This document shows positions 1 through 12,009 of a stretch of 64,000 bases of DNA, in pieces. Positions within the stretch are counted from its first letter, which is position 1. The number at the start of each line of letters is the position of its first letter. The position numbers and the translations under genes are program-made. The DNA is from Cryptomeria japonica (Eukaryota > Streptophyta > Pinopsida > Cupressales > Cupressaceae), in the NCBI RefSeq assembly GCF_030272615.1, contig NC_081406.1:261877386-261941385 (forward strand), given 5' to 3'. The notes beneath the pieces are model-generated. The model searched no databases and was not told the DNA's origin. It saw only the letters and a list, made by a program, of their open reading frames with translations.

Positions 1-136
1 GAGATCAATCAAGGCATGACATCCAACCATGAACTTCAACATCAACATTGTACTTTAACATGGCACATTATTAACATGCAACACACTGATGGTTGAGAAT
101 AATGAAAAAAAATATGTTGACACCATATCTAGAACA
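1..136 (-). repeat. Partial Copia LTR (LTR0), cut by the window edge
   Basis: This is the U3 start of an LTR read on the minus strand. It begins TGTTCTAGATATGG at 136, directly after a polypurine tract (AAAGGGGGAGAT on the minus strand). The first 136 bases match 2121-2257, including the segment with CAAGGCATGACATCC, and also match the old LTR near 30000. It is the 3' LTR of the truncated internal region at 137-1278. Confidence 0.7.
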
Positions 137-1278
137 ATCTCCCCCTTTTCATTTATGGAAACACTCATTTGCATTCTCTCCCCCTTTGACATCAATGGAA
201 AATGGCAAATGATCTTCTTCTAAAACTACATCATCACACATGTTAACAATGTGAGCAACCATCGCCAACCAACTCCCCTTGAGTGGTAGATTTCATTAGT
301 TAAAAAAGATAAGTCTTTAATTACTCCCTCGAGATAGATGCACCATCTATGCATCTAATTAGAAGGAGGGGAAACAACCCATAACTTCTACCTATGATAT
401 CAAAATGTATCCTTTGAAAGTGCCTTTGTAAAGATGTTAGCAACTTTAATCTTTATGGGAAAATATTCAAACTTTACTTCGTAATGTGCAGCCTTTTCTC
501 TCAAAAAGTGATACTAGATAGATATATGCTTAGTTCTTGAATGCATCATTGGATTATTTGAAATGTTGATGGCACTGGTGTGATCACACAAAATAGGAAT
601 GGGCTCATAACATAGTATCTTGATGTACTTCAAAGTCTGATTCATCCACAACACTTGAGTACAACAAGACGTTAATATACTTTGCTTTGTTTTAGATAAT
701 GACACTAAGTCTTGCTTCTATTAGTAGTGGGCTAGCATCCCTTGCGGGGATTTGCAACATGGTTTAATAGCCTCCTGTGGATTCTATAAGTCTAGTGGTT
801 GTATCGGGCATTGGCAGCTCGATCTTTTGGTGAAACGACAACCCTAGCTTGTAACAACTTCTTACTAAGCTATGTGACCAACCGACTTCCGAGAAAGAAG
901 GCTTTGCCACTTGTTCTTCTTCTGTCATCAACACAGTCAACCTAATAAGCATTGGTATATGCATTCATGGAAATCCACCATCCTTTTGATATTACAATCC
1001 ATAGTCCAAAAAGTCTTTCAAATATCAAAATATCCTCTTCATCGACTTCACATGATTTTTTATTGGATTAGCGTGAAACCCCAAAACTAAACACATTGCA
1101 TGCATAATGTTTGGCCTAGATACGGTTAGGTACAATAGTCCCCCAATCATAGACCTGTATAGAGTCTAATTTTCTAAAGATAACTCATCATTCTTGCTCA
1201 ATTGGCAATTGGTTACCATGGGAGTACCCATTGGTTTGTTGTTTTCCATACCAAATTTCTTTAGAATCTCTTTAACAT
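137..1278 (-). pseudogene. Truncated Copia 3' end: RT C-terminus and RNase H, decayed
   Basis: The minus strand holds a degenerate Copia RT tail and RNase H that align base for base with 2258-3400. Readable pieces are at 764-964 (AYTNAY-like start of RNase H, then a DDKR...SG..FF pattern after frameshifts) and 514-705 (a CTQVLWMNQTLKYIK-like stretch and SRTKHISI). Homology stops sharply at 1278, where an LTR end begins, so gag, protease, integrase and most of RT are absent. It was probably the enzyme that copies element RNA and removes the RNA strand. Several frameshifts and stops make it non-functional. The 43-residue-scale replacement in the middle of RNase H is shared with the copy at 2258-3511, so that damage predates the duplication. 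Confidence 0.65.
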
Positions 1279-2257
1279 TGACACAAATCACTCCAAGTTG
1301 GCAACCAGATAACATGTAGATGAAATGTGTAGCTCTTTACCAATCATCCCAAAAACACACTTGCCAAGACAAATTACACATTACAGTTCACATCAAGACA
1401 TCTCAAACTAAAACAATACTTCCACATCCTCCAAAGCTAGTGCAAACACTCAAATACATGGCACACAAGAGAAATCAAGTCATGTTAGCAAAATAATCAT
1501 AAATGTCCTATAATGTCAACATTAGACAACATGTAGACCCATAAAAAAACAAAATATGATATGAGGACAACATATAGACATTCTATGAATGTCCAACAAC
1601 ACTCCCATACATTTTTCATTATGTCATGCCAAATTAAGCTAGTGCAAGCAAAAAGATACAAAACACTTCATTTCTAGTAAGCTAGAAAACATAGTCTTGA
1701 GATAGAATGTTAACAATCATACTTGCGGTAAATTTCAACACATGAAACTTGATTTGAGTAATTGTACAAACAATATAAGAATATCCACCAAACTGCAATA
1801 TAAACACATATATAGAGAGAAACACATAACATTCTCCAACATAGTCTTTAGTACAACTACCTGCATTGCACCCTTTACTAATATGTGGAGACTAGAACTT
1901 GTAAATTTATTTACTTATTTAGTAGAAAAAAGAGAAATAGAAAAATATTTTACAACATGCTCATGACCATCAATATCATAACACTTATAATCCTCAACAT
2001 AATATTTCTAATGCTCATCTTAATAAATTTAATCTCCATCTTAATACTTTTGATCCTCATCTTAATGCAACATCATAATGCTAACATTTTCTTTCCACAA
2101 ATGTACAGTACCACCTTAGTTGACATCAATCAAGGCATGACATCCAACCATGAACTTCAACATCAACATTGTACGTTAACATAGCACATCATTAGCATAC
2201 AACACACTGAGGGTTGATATCAATGAAAAAAAATATGTTTACACTATATCTACATTA
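1279..2257 (-). repeat. Copia LTR (LTR1) shared by two tandem internal regions
   Basis: The LTR reads on the minus strand from 2257 (after a PPT at about 2258-2272) to TTTGTGTCA at 1279. A second member of the family lies at 29218-30904, matching for example the stretches around 1340-1430 and 29260-29350. It is flanked on the right by the RNase H end of Copia-A and on the left by the RT tail of another truncated copy. It therefore sits as 3' LTR of one unit and 5' LTR of the next. No primer-binding site follows its 3' end. Confidence 0.65.
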
Positions 2258-3511
2258 ATCTCCCCCTTTTTCATTGATGGAAGTACTCATTTGCATTCTC
2301 TCCCCTTTCGACATCAGGGGGAAATGGCAAAGGATATTCTTCTAAAACTGCATCATCACACATGTTGACAATGTGAGCAACCACCGCCAACCAACTCCCC
2401 TTGAGTGTTAGATTCCATTATTTCAAAAATATAAGTCTTGAATTACTCCCTCGAGATAGATGCACCATCTATGTATCTAGTTACAAGGAGGGGAAATAAC
2501 CCATAACTTCTACCTAAGATATCCAAATGTATCCTTTGAAAGCGCCTTTGTAAATATGTTAGCAACTTTAATCTTTATGGGAAAATATTCTGACTTTCTT
2601 TCCTAATTTGTAACCTTTTCTCTCAAAAAGTGATACTAGATAGATATATGCTTGGTTCTTGAATGCATCATTGGATTATTTAAAATTTCAATGGCATTGG
2701 TGTGATCACACAAAATAGGAATGGGCTTATAAAATAGTATCTTGATGTACTTCAAGGTCTGATTCATCCACAACACTTGAGTACAACAAGATGTTAATAT
2801 AATTTGCTTTTGTTTTAGATAATGACACTGAGTCTTGCTTCTGTTGGTAGTGGGATAGCATCCCTCGCGGGGATTCATGACATGGTTAACAACCTCCTAT
2901 GGATTCTATAAGTCTAGTGGTTGTATTGGGCATTGGCAGGTTGATCTTTTGGTGCAATGACAACCCTAGCTTGTAACAACTTCTTACTAAGCTATGTGAC
3001 CAATTGACTTCTGAGAAAGAAGGCTCTGCCACTTGTGATTCTTTTGTCATCATCACAACCAACCTAATAAGCATTGGTATATGCATTCATGGAAATCCAC
3101 CATCCTTTTGATATTACAATCCATAATCCAAAATGTCTTTCAAATATCAAAATATCCTCTTCATTGACTTCACATGATTTTTTATTGGATTAACCCGAAA
3201 CCCTAAATCCAAACACATTGCATGCATATTGTTTGGCCTAGCTATGGTTAGGTACAATAGTCCGCCAATCATAGACCTATATAGAGTCTAATTTTCCAAA
3301 GGTGACTCATCATTCTGGCTCAATTGGCAATTGGTTACCATGGGAGTACTCATTGGTTTGTTGTTTTCCATACCCAATTTTTTTAGAATCTCCTTAACAT
3401 ACTTAGATTAAGAGTTAAAGATACCATCATCTAGCTGACCAATTTGAAGTCCAAGAAAGAAATATAATTTACCTATCATAGACATCTCAATGTCCTTCTG
3501 CATTTCCTTTT
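2258..3511 (-). pseudogene. Copia-A: RT C-terminus and RNase H
   Basis: On the minus strand the RT resumes at 3511 with FEKEMQKDIEMSMIGKLYFF and LGLQI, the usual sequence after the catalytic loop of Copia RT. It continues to a STPMV-like segment, a SMIGGLLYL-like segment and RNase H pieces (2886-3086, 2636-2878). The reading frame joins exactly to CKNF at 4837 when the solo LTR 3517-4831 and one target-duplication copy are removed. This shows it is the same pol gene as 4837-7756. Stops and frameshifts are frequent. The polypurine tract (CCCCCTTTTTC on plus, about 2261-2271) ends the internal region. Confidence 0.75.
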
Positions 3512-3516
3512 CAAAC

Positions 3517-4831
3517 TGATGATATGATGAATCAATAAGGATCCATATAACTACTGAGAGGGGGGGTGAATCAGTAGATAGAAAACAAACTAAACTTTCA
3601 CCAAACTCAAAACCCAACTCATAAATCAATCTCTGAACAAATTGGTTCAAACACTGAACTATAAATTGCAACTGCTCTGTCAGTTTACCGGTTGACTAGC
3701 ATAACAAAATAATAGTGTAACAGATCTGAAACTCCCAAACCATTTAACCAAAACATCAACACTTTACTGACATTAGTAAAAGAACATTTCAGATTACTGT
3801 TGGTAGATTTTTGAGATGGAAACCCAAATGGGAAAAACCACGGTGGGGATGAATACCCACAAGTATTCTGAACTCTTCTGAATTTTTCCCTATTAGGATC
3901 CGAGCCTTGTTAGAAGCTTTACAAAAATATCCTATTAAGAACATATCCGGTTAAGGACCACCTGGTTAAGGGATTGACAACAATGCCATGTTAAAAGAAA
4001 TACCCTGTTAAGAGTAACCTCGATAGAGGATTTCAAAATCCAAGCTAATGGATTACCTGGTTAGAGGATTTAGAAAACACTAAGCCTATTAAAGCTTACC
4101 CTGCTAATCTGGTTAAGGGATTTAACTGTTGTAATTATTAGAGAACAACGGGGTTTTGTTGATCTGGTAAATAGCACTACTCTGCTTGATCAGATCCTTT
4201 TTATGCTCCTATTTGCCTCCAAACATTCTGCAGATACTCCTTCTGGTTCGACAGTCAATCACACTGACACTTAACCAAAATTGCCAACACTACAACAAAA
4301 CAACTCATAGACCTTATAAACAAAATAATAGGTCGGTAACACATCACAAATCCTAAGATCTCATAGAGATTACAAACAAATCGGTTCAAACATGACCGTT
4401 GCATTACATAGTATTCATCTGCACATTGTACAAGAGAACCTTGACCGCTCCTGGATCATTGTTCAACGAATGTTGTAACTCATCATGCGGTTTCAACTTC
4501 ATGCTATGCATTCTCTCATTCCCAAGATAAAACAGTTATCTCTACGCACCAAAACAACTTTGAAACTCATCACGTGCATCATGCATACGTGGCATAATCA
4601 TCCCTAATCACCATTTAATCATAGATCAACATAACCGATTCACCAAGCTCCATCAGTTAAGGTCTGACATATCAACGGGTAGGGTTACCGGTTGATCTCA
4701 CTATTTTACTAGTAATACCATTTTCTTTCACTTGCTCAACTAATGGTTGCAATACAACTCCATTACCGGTTACAATTGACATAATGACAACACAATAGTT
4801 CAACAATGCAATCTTCATGCAAATGCCAACA
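3517..4831 (-). mobile_element. Solo Copia LTR inside Copia-A RT (1,315 bp)
   Basis: On the minus strand it starts TGTTGGCATTTGC at 4831 and ends CATCATATCATCA at 3517. The flanks are CAAAC (3512-3516) and CAAAA (4832-4836), a 5-bp target duplication with one mismatch. Excision in silico restores the RT frame. It belongs to the same family as the 3' LTR of Copia-C (58248-59617): both carry the box GGGAAAAACCACGGTGGGG (here about 3829-3847) and a G-tract next to GTGAATCAGTAGATAG. No internal sequence remains, so it formed by LTR-LTR recombination. Confidence 0.85.
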
Positions 4832-4836
4832 CAAAA

Positions 4837-6676
4837 TTCTTACACATTCCATCATCTCCACCAAAAATGAAATCATCAACAGATAACACTATCAAATTTC
4901 TTTCTTCCTCATCCTTAATATAAATATTACTACATATAGTACCTTTATTGAAACATTATTCAAGTAGATACTTGTCCAATCTAGCATACTGAGCCCTAGG
5001 AGCTTTATTAAGGCCATACAATTCCTTTTTGAGTCTACAAACCATGTTCGAATATTTTAATGACTTAAACCCATTAGGCTTCTCTATTTAGACGTATTCT
5101 AGATCACCATTCAAGAAGGAATATTTGACATCCATTTGATAAACTTTGAATTTCTTGCGAGCAACAAAAGCAAGAAACATTTTGTTTGCCTTCATCCTAG
5201 CCACCGAAGAAAAAGTATCCTCAAATTCAATTCCTTCTACTTGTGAAGCCTTTGCATAGCAACCTTTCTTATTTTCTTACCACTTCTCCATCTTTATTCC
5301 ATTTGTTCTGGAATACACATATTTTCCTATCACATTCTTATCTCCAGGCCTAGGAATCAACTCATATGTTTTATTTTTATCATTATGATTTTGTTCTTCT
5401 TTCATTGTCGTATCCATCATTCATCCTTGCTAGCTTCAGCAAAGGTCATGGGTTCTATCCTTGATAGGAGATAGATATTCACCTGCTCATAAGCTTTCGC
5501 AAGTCTTCTTTTGGTTTGCACTCCTTCATTTTTATCTCCAATAATATGATATTTTGAATGATTCTTTTGGACATATTTGTTTGGATTTTGAAGAGCTTTA
5601 TCTTTTATCTCTTCTTCTTCTATGCAGAGAGGTTCATCTGATCTATAGTCCTATAGTTCTTGTGTATTTTGACTCAATTCTTCATCTACCTTAACATTTG
5701 CACTTTCAATTATCTTCCTTAGCCTTTTTTTGTAGGATCTATAAGCCTTGCTTCTAGTTGAATAACCAAGAAAGATATTCATTAGATTTTAAATCAAACT
5801 TTCCCAATTATTCTTCGTCTCTTTTGATGTAACATTTTTTTACTTGACACTAGCATGTCTAGTGTCAAGTAAAAAATTGTTACATCAAAAGAAACGAAGA
5901 ATCTCATAAGGGGTCTTACTGTTTTTTACCTTAAATTGTTCTTTGTTAACAATCTAGACAATAGTATGAGTTGCTTCCTTCCAATACAGATCAACCGGAT
6001 TAGCTTCCTTCAACATTGTCCTAGTCATTTCTTAGAAAATTATATTCTTTCTTTTCACTAATCCATTCCACTGAGGGGTTCTAGGAGCAGAGAAATGTCT
6101 CCAAATTTTATGATCTTCACAAAATTGATCAAACTCATTTAAAGTAAATTATCCTCCTCTATCAGATCTTAGACATTAGATTTTATCATTCATTTCATTC
6201 TCAACCATAGACTTGAAAAATATTAAACTTATTAAAAGCTTCTAGTTTTTTTTCAAAAATGTAACACATGCCATTCTAGAGTAATAATCAATAAGCAACA
6301 TAAAGACCTTTAACCTTGGAGACCCTGTGTCTTGGTAGGTCCACACAAGTCAGTATGTATCAACTCCAAAGGTCTTACAAATGAGTACTTCTTGTTCTTT
6401 TCTGCTTTCTCATCCATGACTTGTTACACAAGATATTAGTAGGCTTGTTAATCTTTGGCATGTCTCTTACCGCATGTGTAGAGTGTGTAGAGATGATCTT
6501 CACAATATTGTAAAAATTGATGTGTCCTATTGTCTTGTGACCGATTGGATCCATTAGGAAACTTCTCCCATTGCCTTCCTTAGGTGATAAACATTTCCTT
6601 TATTCCTAGATCCTTCTGCAACCAATCTTCTAAAGTCTACCTTCTTTATTTCACATCCTTTGTCATTAAATGTAAG
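4837..6676 (-). pseudogene. Copia-A: integrase and RT, decayed
   Basis: The minus strand encodes the end of protease (LTFNDKGCEIKK), a pre-integrase segment, the integrase core and the N-terminal two thirds of RT. Integrase shows CLRSDRGG (second catalytic Asp) and NGLVKRKN, where the normal catalytic Glu of NG..ER.N is Lys. The RT loop reads SVDDFIFGGDDG at about 4850-4885. Stops interrupt every domain. Between the integrase C-terminus and IFLGYSTRSKAYR, part of the usual sequence is replaced by a 43-bp-arm palindrome (5811-5901). Integrase would insert element cDNA and RT would copy element RNA in a virus-like particle; neither can be made from this copy. Confidence 0.8.
5811..5901. repeat. 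Near-perfect 43-bp inverted repeat with 5-nt loop
   Basis: The left arm 5811-5853 and right arm 5859-5901 are reverse complements with two mismatches and a CATGT loop. The arms run TTCTTCGT ... CTTGACACTAG. It lies inside the Copia-A pol pseudogene at the integrase-RT linker and replaces expected coding sequence. It looks like a local fold-back duplication formed by template switching. It is not a known terminal inverted repeat that I recognise. Confidence 0.9.
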
Positions 6677-7134
6677 TGTGAGATTTTGCCAAGATCTAGA
6701 GGCAATGGAAATCTCAAATAAGAGAGAACAAAATATATTATAGGAATAAATTGTATTCTATCTAGATGCAAAATGTGATCAACTCGATCATCAATCGTTC
6801 AATGGTTGCCCGTCCAAACAATATAGATGAGCCTGCTTATATAGGCAAGGCTATATGGATATGTGAGCACAAAAACATGACATGTGGCTCAATAAGAAAC
6901 AAGGGTAGGTAGGAAATAGGTTTGGTAGGTAGGATAAACAATAAAATATTCCACATGAGGTGGATCACCCACCGAAGGTGGAGTGTAACAACAAGATCTT
7001 CTCCTACACACACTATCCCAATGTGGCACAAACACCCAAGTGTCTCATACCCAAACTACTATTAAATGCATGTACCTAAGTAAACTTAAGTAAAGTATAA
7101 TAATATCCATGATGAATAATTATTTACACCAACA
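6677..7134 (-). mobile_element. Solo LTR, 458 bp, in Copia-A protease
   Basis: On the minus strand it begins TGTTGGTGTAAATAATTA at 7134 and ends GGCAAAATCTCACA at 6677. Exact 5-bp target duplications GTAAG flank it (6672-6676 and 7135-7139). Removing it joins KGYNLT to the following protease residues in frame. A TATA-like CTTGCCTATATAAGC (minus strand, about 6832-6846) suggests the U3/R promoter. A related LTR relic is at about 55875-56223. Confidence 0.92.
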
Positions 7135-7139
7135 GTAAG

Positions 7140-7756
7140 ATTATATCCTTTTCTACATATTTGAATAATATTGAGTAGATTTTGCTTCAACCTTTTGACA
7201 TAAAGATCATCCTCTATCTTATTCTTCCCATCAATAGTTATTGCACCCTTTTCATAAATTTATGTAAAGATTTCATCTTCAAACTTGACTCATCTTCCAT
7301 TTCACTTATTGAGGCTAATAAACTTTCTCTTGTCACTAGTCACACAGTTGGAACAATCACTATCAATCACCCAAGCATTTGCTTCTTCTTTTTAATGAAA
7401 AATTTATCCACATAGTCATCATTTGAATCATCATGCTCCTCATCTTCTGAAAAATAGTCTCTCCTTGGAATAAACACTTCTTTTGAAATCATCCCTTTTT
7501 TTGCTATCTTCTTATTCTTTAGAAGGACATTTAGAAACAAAATAACCAATTCTCCGACAATTAAAGTATTTAGAAGGTAACTTACCTTTATACTTGTTGG
7601 TTCCCTTCTTTAGTATTCTTGTAAAGTTTGCTTCCTCCTCATCAAGTCTATCATCCTAATTAGTCACATCCTCCACCTTATTACTTACCTTGAAAGTTGC
7701 TTCTTTCTTTGGGGCATGTTTGTCAAATTCTCTCATTTCAAAAGCAATGAGAGCAC
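7140..7756 (-). pseudogene. Copia-A: gag C-terminus with zinc knuckle, start of protease
   Basis: Read from 7756, the minus strand gives GALIAFEMREFDKHAPKKEA, a typical Copia gag segment, then YFNCRRIGYFVSKC. The latter is a CCHC knuckle (normally C-x2-C-x4-H-x4-C) whose first Cys and His have become Tyr. An acidic region follows (7367-7549), then protease (about 7140-7365). The reading frame continues that of the gag at 27054-27607 once Copia-B is removed. Gag forms the particle and binds element RNA. Confidence 0.8.
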
Positions 7757-7761
7757 CATAT
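7757..7761. other. Target-site duplication of Copia-B (left)
   Basis: CATAT here matches CATAT at 27049-27053, immediately outside the two Copia-B LTR ends. Confidence 0.9.
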
Positions 7762-8936
7762 TGTTGGAATCCAAGAACACTGAGAGGGGGGGTGAATCAG
7801 TGTTCTCTTGGTATGATTAAATTTAACCTTATTAGCACAAAAACTTAGTAACTGGTATGCATAAAAGCAAATAACAACAACTAATAATCCAACCACAAAG
7901 ATCAACACCATAACACAAATATTTATGTGGAAAACCTCAAAGAGGAAAAACCACGATGGGATTGGAGACCCTTAATATCTATCCACTAATCAGATGAATA
8001 AATATTACATATAAGGGGCTTGCACATGGAGGAAGGCACACTGTCTAGAGTGCATTGCTCATCACAAAAGGAGCCTCACTGACTATAAGAAATCTTTAGA
8101 CTACAATCCAGAAATAAGATTGAACTACAAGAATAACATCTCTTATGCCTAATTACAATTCTAGTTGAGCTCAATACCAGAGGTATTAAACCTCTTACAC
8201 AAACCCAATTCGGTCGCCTATGATCGACCAAATCCTTTGCATATGATTATAATCTTATTTGCACATAGATAATCCCATAACCCATGATCTACAAAGAGAT
8301 CTTACATCATATTTATATAAACTTGAGACCTAAACAATTAGGTCGGCCACCTAAAAGATAATACAATAAATCCATTACGTTAACCTGTAAACCAATGATA
8401 ACCAAAGTCAACAAGAGATCGAAACAACATTAACCAAACAATAAATCCAACTTGTAACGCATCAGGAGCATCCACCAACATGTTACATAAACCAGTCCAT
8501 AACCTAGGAGAATAACATAGAATAGCACCCGACATAAAATAGGTCGCCATAAGACAAATTTAAAACCATCAATCAACTGGAACACGAACATGTTAACCAT
8601 CAACATGCTGGAAACCATCTAGAAGCCACACCAAAACCACTTATCGAATCCATCAAAACATCTTCAACAAAGCTCTATCGGTAACCAAAAGGCTTACTAG
8701 AACATATGATAGCTTTCGGATCACCAAATCCTGAACTAATTGAATGTGATATGCACATGAATGAGCGAACCAATTCCACCAAACTGAATGTACCAGAGAA
8801 TACCAGAGATGGTCTCCAAATCAATATCACAATCCAAGCACTCTACCATAACCTGGTAGACAACCAAACAAGCTAGTGTTGACATCAATGACAAACATCA
8901 ATGCAACACATAATCAATTCCTCCAAATTGCCAACA
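7762..8936 (-). repeat. Copia-B 3' LTR (1,175 bp)
   Basis: On the minus strand it starts TGTTGGCAATTTGG at 8936 and ends GATTCCAACA at 7762. It is the same family as the Copia-E LTRs (19121-20335, 24955-26158) in the opposite direction. It carries the GAGGAAAAACCACGATGGG box (about 7941-7959) and a G-tract with GTGAATCAGTG near the LTR end (about 7784-7802). Confidence 0.88.
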
Positions 8937-9344
8937 ATCTCCCCCTTTGACATTGGTGGAAACACTAGATGTGAAAAAACATCTAAATGCCAAGAAACAC
9001 CAAACACGTATCCCCCAATGGAAGACGTCCAACAATCTCCCGCAAATGATATATCAAAGAAGTTCTTAAACAAAACCAAACCATAGACCAAACTCCCCCT
9101 TTCACTAATATCTCTATTAAGCTCTATTTTTTATATGTATATCTCTCCCCTTTTGACATGAATGCCAGAAAGATGACATGAACATCAAAGAAAAACCATA
9201 GATCCTCTGAACTACACTATTGACTACTCCCCCTGAGTATTAGTACCAACTCATCAATCCAGAATGAATGATAGTTTTGATAATGCATACTAGACTGATG
9301 TCAATCAACATCACTTAAATATCTATCAAAGGGGCAGAGACCCC
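8937..9344 (-). other. Copia-B polypurine tract and 3' spacer
   Basis: The minus strand reads TGTCAAAGGGGGAGAT directly before the LTR (8937-8952), the primer for plus-strand DNA synthesis. Two further C-rich, PPT-like tracts (CTCCCCCTTTCAC near 9094 and CTCTCCCCTTTTG near 9145 on plus) lie in the spacer. I see no gene between 8957 and 9344; the small ORFs there are incidental. Confidence 0.7.
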
Positions 9345-10274
9345 CTATCTATCTCTAAAGTACTCAAATAATTCCTTGGGCAAAGGTTTAGTGAAGATAT
9401 CTACAATTTGCTCTGTAGTGTTCACATAAACCAATTTGACTTCATTTACTTCTACTATTTCCTTCAAAAAGTTATACTTGATTGATATGTGCTTTGTCTT
9501 AGAATGAAATACCAGATTCTTTGATATGTCAATAGCAACATAGTTATCACAATGAATAACTACCAGTTCATCACAATCTACCCTTATATCTTTCAACATT
9601 TGTGTCATCCATAGAACTTGGGTACAACTAGTAGAAGCAATAACATACTCAGCTTCAACAGCAGATAAAGAAGTAAATGACTGTTTCTTGCTGATCCATG
9701 AAACAAGTTTCTTTCCAAGAAAGAAAGCTCCACTAGATGTTATTTTCTGGTTATCTATATCTCCACCCCAATCTGCATCTTTATATGCACATAGTGTAAA
9801 GTCATCATCTTTAGGATACCACAAACCATATTCAGTTGTTCCTTGTAAATATCTGAAAATCCTTTTCACTGAACTCTCATGATTTTCTCTTGGATCACTT
9901 TAATATCTTGATACAATACAAACTACATTCATTAGATCCGGTCTAGTCAGAGTCAAATATAATATACCTCCAATGATATATTTATACCTTGTAGGATTTA
10001 CCGAAGCTGATACATCTTTCTTTGTCAATTTCTCACTTGTAACCACAGGAGTACAAACCGGTTTAGAATTTTCAATACCAAATATCTTCAAAAACTCTCT
10101 AGCATACTTAGTTTGACAGATGAAAATACCTTTATCACGCTGAGTAATCTAAAAACCTAAGAAAAATATCATTTCTCCAATCATAGACATTTCAAATTCA
10201 TTCTTCATATTATCAGAGAATTCTATACATAACTTTTCTTCACCTCCAAATATGATATCATCAACAAAGATGCC
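9345..10274 (-). pseudogene. Copia-B: RT C-terminus and RNase H
   Basis: RNase H is open for 174 codons (9345-9869, minus). It has CAYKDADWGGD, the SGAFFLGKKLVSW strand, VEAEYV, HCDNYVAIDIS and TKHISIKYNFL, and ends in the TKPLP tail typical of Copia. RT (about 9900-10274) has a TSEKLTKKD-like linker, SMIG.ILYLTLTRPD and the FVDDIIFGG catalytic loop at about 10244-10274. One stop or frameshift separates the two ORFs near 9900. The gene is then broken inside the RT loop by the LINE and resumes at 18020. Confidence 0.85.
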
Positions 10275-10303
10275 AACAAAGATGTATTTGTTTAGATTGA
10301 ATA

Positions 10304-11686
10304 ATGGAGGGAATAGCGCAACTAGAGGGAAATTTGAATTCTATGAATGGAGGGAACATCGCGGTTGGTTCCTCTGGTTCTTCTACCTCTCCAGCTCAAG
10401 GACAACTTGTCTCTTTGGGATCTACGGTGGATGATGAGGATGGTCAAAAGGATGAGGACCCATGGTATCAGGACCCTCCTCTTGACTTTAAAAATACTAA
10501 AGATTCTTCAAATTTGGGTCTCGAGATCTTGAACACTGAGTTGGAAAAGACGGCTGAGGTGAATTTTCTCAAACCCTAGAACAACTTATTTGCAAACAAA
10601 CCCACTGGTAAATCATCTTTTCCCTCTATGGAAGATATTTCTGATAGAAAGGTAGGCAGATTAGCTATTGCAGTACTAGATGTGGTCATAGACTACAATA
10701 TTTCTCTAATGGCTTTTTCTCTAGTGGGAAAATTTGTTGGACCAAGACCTAATATTGAAGTCATTAGGTCTTTTGTGAAGAGAAAATGGAGGTTGAAAGG
10801 ACATGTTGATGTCTCAGCCCTGTCAAGGGGATTCTTTGTCTTTTCCTTCTCCTGTGGGAAAGATTTGGAAATGGCTCTGAGTGGAGGACCTTCTATTCTT
10901 GGTAAATCTTCTTTATCCTTAAGAAAATGGTCTCCAAATATGGAGCTCAATGATTCCTTTTTTGAGTCTGCTCCGGTCTAGGTGCGGTTGCCTCATTTGC
11001 CGCTTGAATTTTGGTTGGAGGATGTGTTCTCAGGCATTGCTAACTCCTTCAGGGAGCTTGTGGCTATATATTCTATGACAACAACACAAAAGAGACTGGT
11101 TTATGCGAGGATATGTGTTAATATCTTACAGAATATGGAGCTTCCTAGCTCAATCGAAATAAATTACAAGCTAGGGAAGTGGGAACAAGTTATAGAGTTT
11201 GAATCCCTCCCTTTTGTGTGCTTCTCTCGTAAGAAAGTTGGACATTGGGCAAAGGCTTGTCCTAGTAACCCCGAGAATGCTAAGAAGCATAAAAATCATG
11301 TTAAACATATCTGGAAAGAGAAGATGAACAAAAATGAGGAGGGTAGTGCGGAAGGAGGAAGTGGACTTCCTAGTAAGTCAAAAGATATAACAAAGGATGA
11401 TAGGAAAGCTAGTCCTTCCAAGGATACTCTTCAAAAGGAAGTTAGAAAGGATGAAGATAATATATTTGAAGTTAAAACAATCAATGAATTTAAAGTTTTA
11501 CAGATTCAGGAGGAAGAAAATGTAAGTATAGAAGAAATTCTTGAAGATGGTGAGATTGGTGACATAAATGAATCACACCACGAGTCTCCAAAAGATACAA
11601 AACAGGAAAGTAATAAAGTGTGTCCAAAGGAATTTGAAGGTCCAGATGTTATCATTGAAAAAAAGACCCAATTCAGATCGCCCTAG
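10304..11686 (+). pseudogene. LINE ORF1: DUF4283-like RNA-binding protein with zinc knuckle
   Basis: One frame is open for about 461 codons except for TAG at 10577 and TAG at 10979. The second stop replaces Trp in VWVRLPHLPLEFW, a hallmark of plant LINE and zinc-knuckle ORF1 proteins. The middle region (about 10628-11180) has the DUF4283-like pattern LVGKFVGPRP, VKRKWRLKG, GFFVFSF and LRKWSP. A knuckle follows at about 11217-11260, CFSRKKVGHWAKAC, with the second Cys changed to Arg. The tail is Lys/Glu-rich. The family binds LINE RNA in the RNP. The start ATG at 10304 is the first in frame, 25 nt inside the element. Confidence 0.8.
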
Positions 11687-12009
11687 GTTAACCTTAACTC
11701 TCTATTTCAGAGTGTTGGAACTTAATCGCCCACCTCTTCTCAGAGAAAAGAAGAACCTTGGAATAGTAAGCAATCTGCATATAAAGATGAAGAAGATGAA
11801 GAGATAATAGGAGTGGGAAAAAAGAAAAACAAGAGAACATGTTGTTCTAATGGGGTTAAAACTAGAACCAGGTCTATGGCGGATATTGGTCTCTCCAAAT
11901 CCCCATGGGGACGTAAAACTATGAAGTGGCATAGGGACCAGGAGAGAAAACAAAATATAGTTGATGGAAGGTAACGAACTATTCAGGAATCCTGCTCCCA
12001 GGTTTCCAA

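Noticed and set aside
1742..2184. Overlapping 74-aa and 99-aa plus-strand ORFs
   Set aside because: Both lie inside LTR1, are antisense to its transcription, and match the non-coding LTR2.
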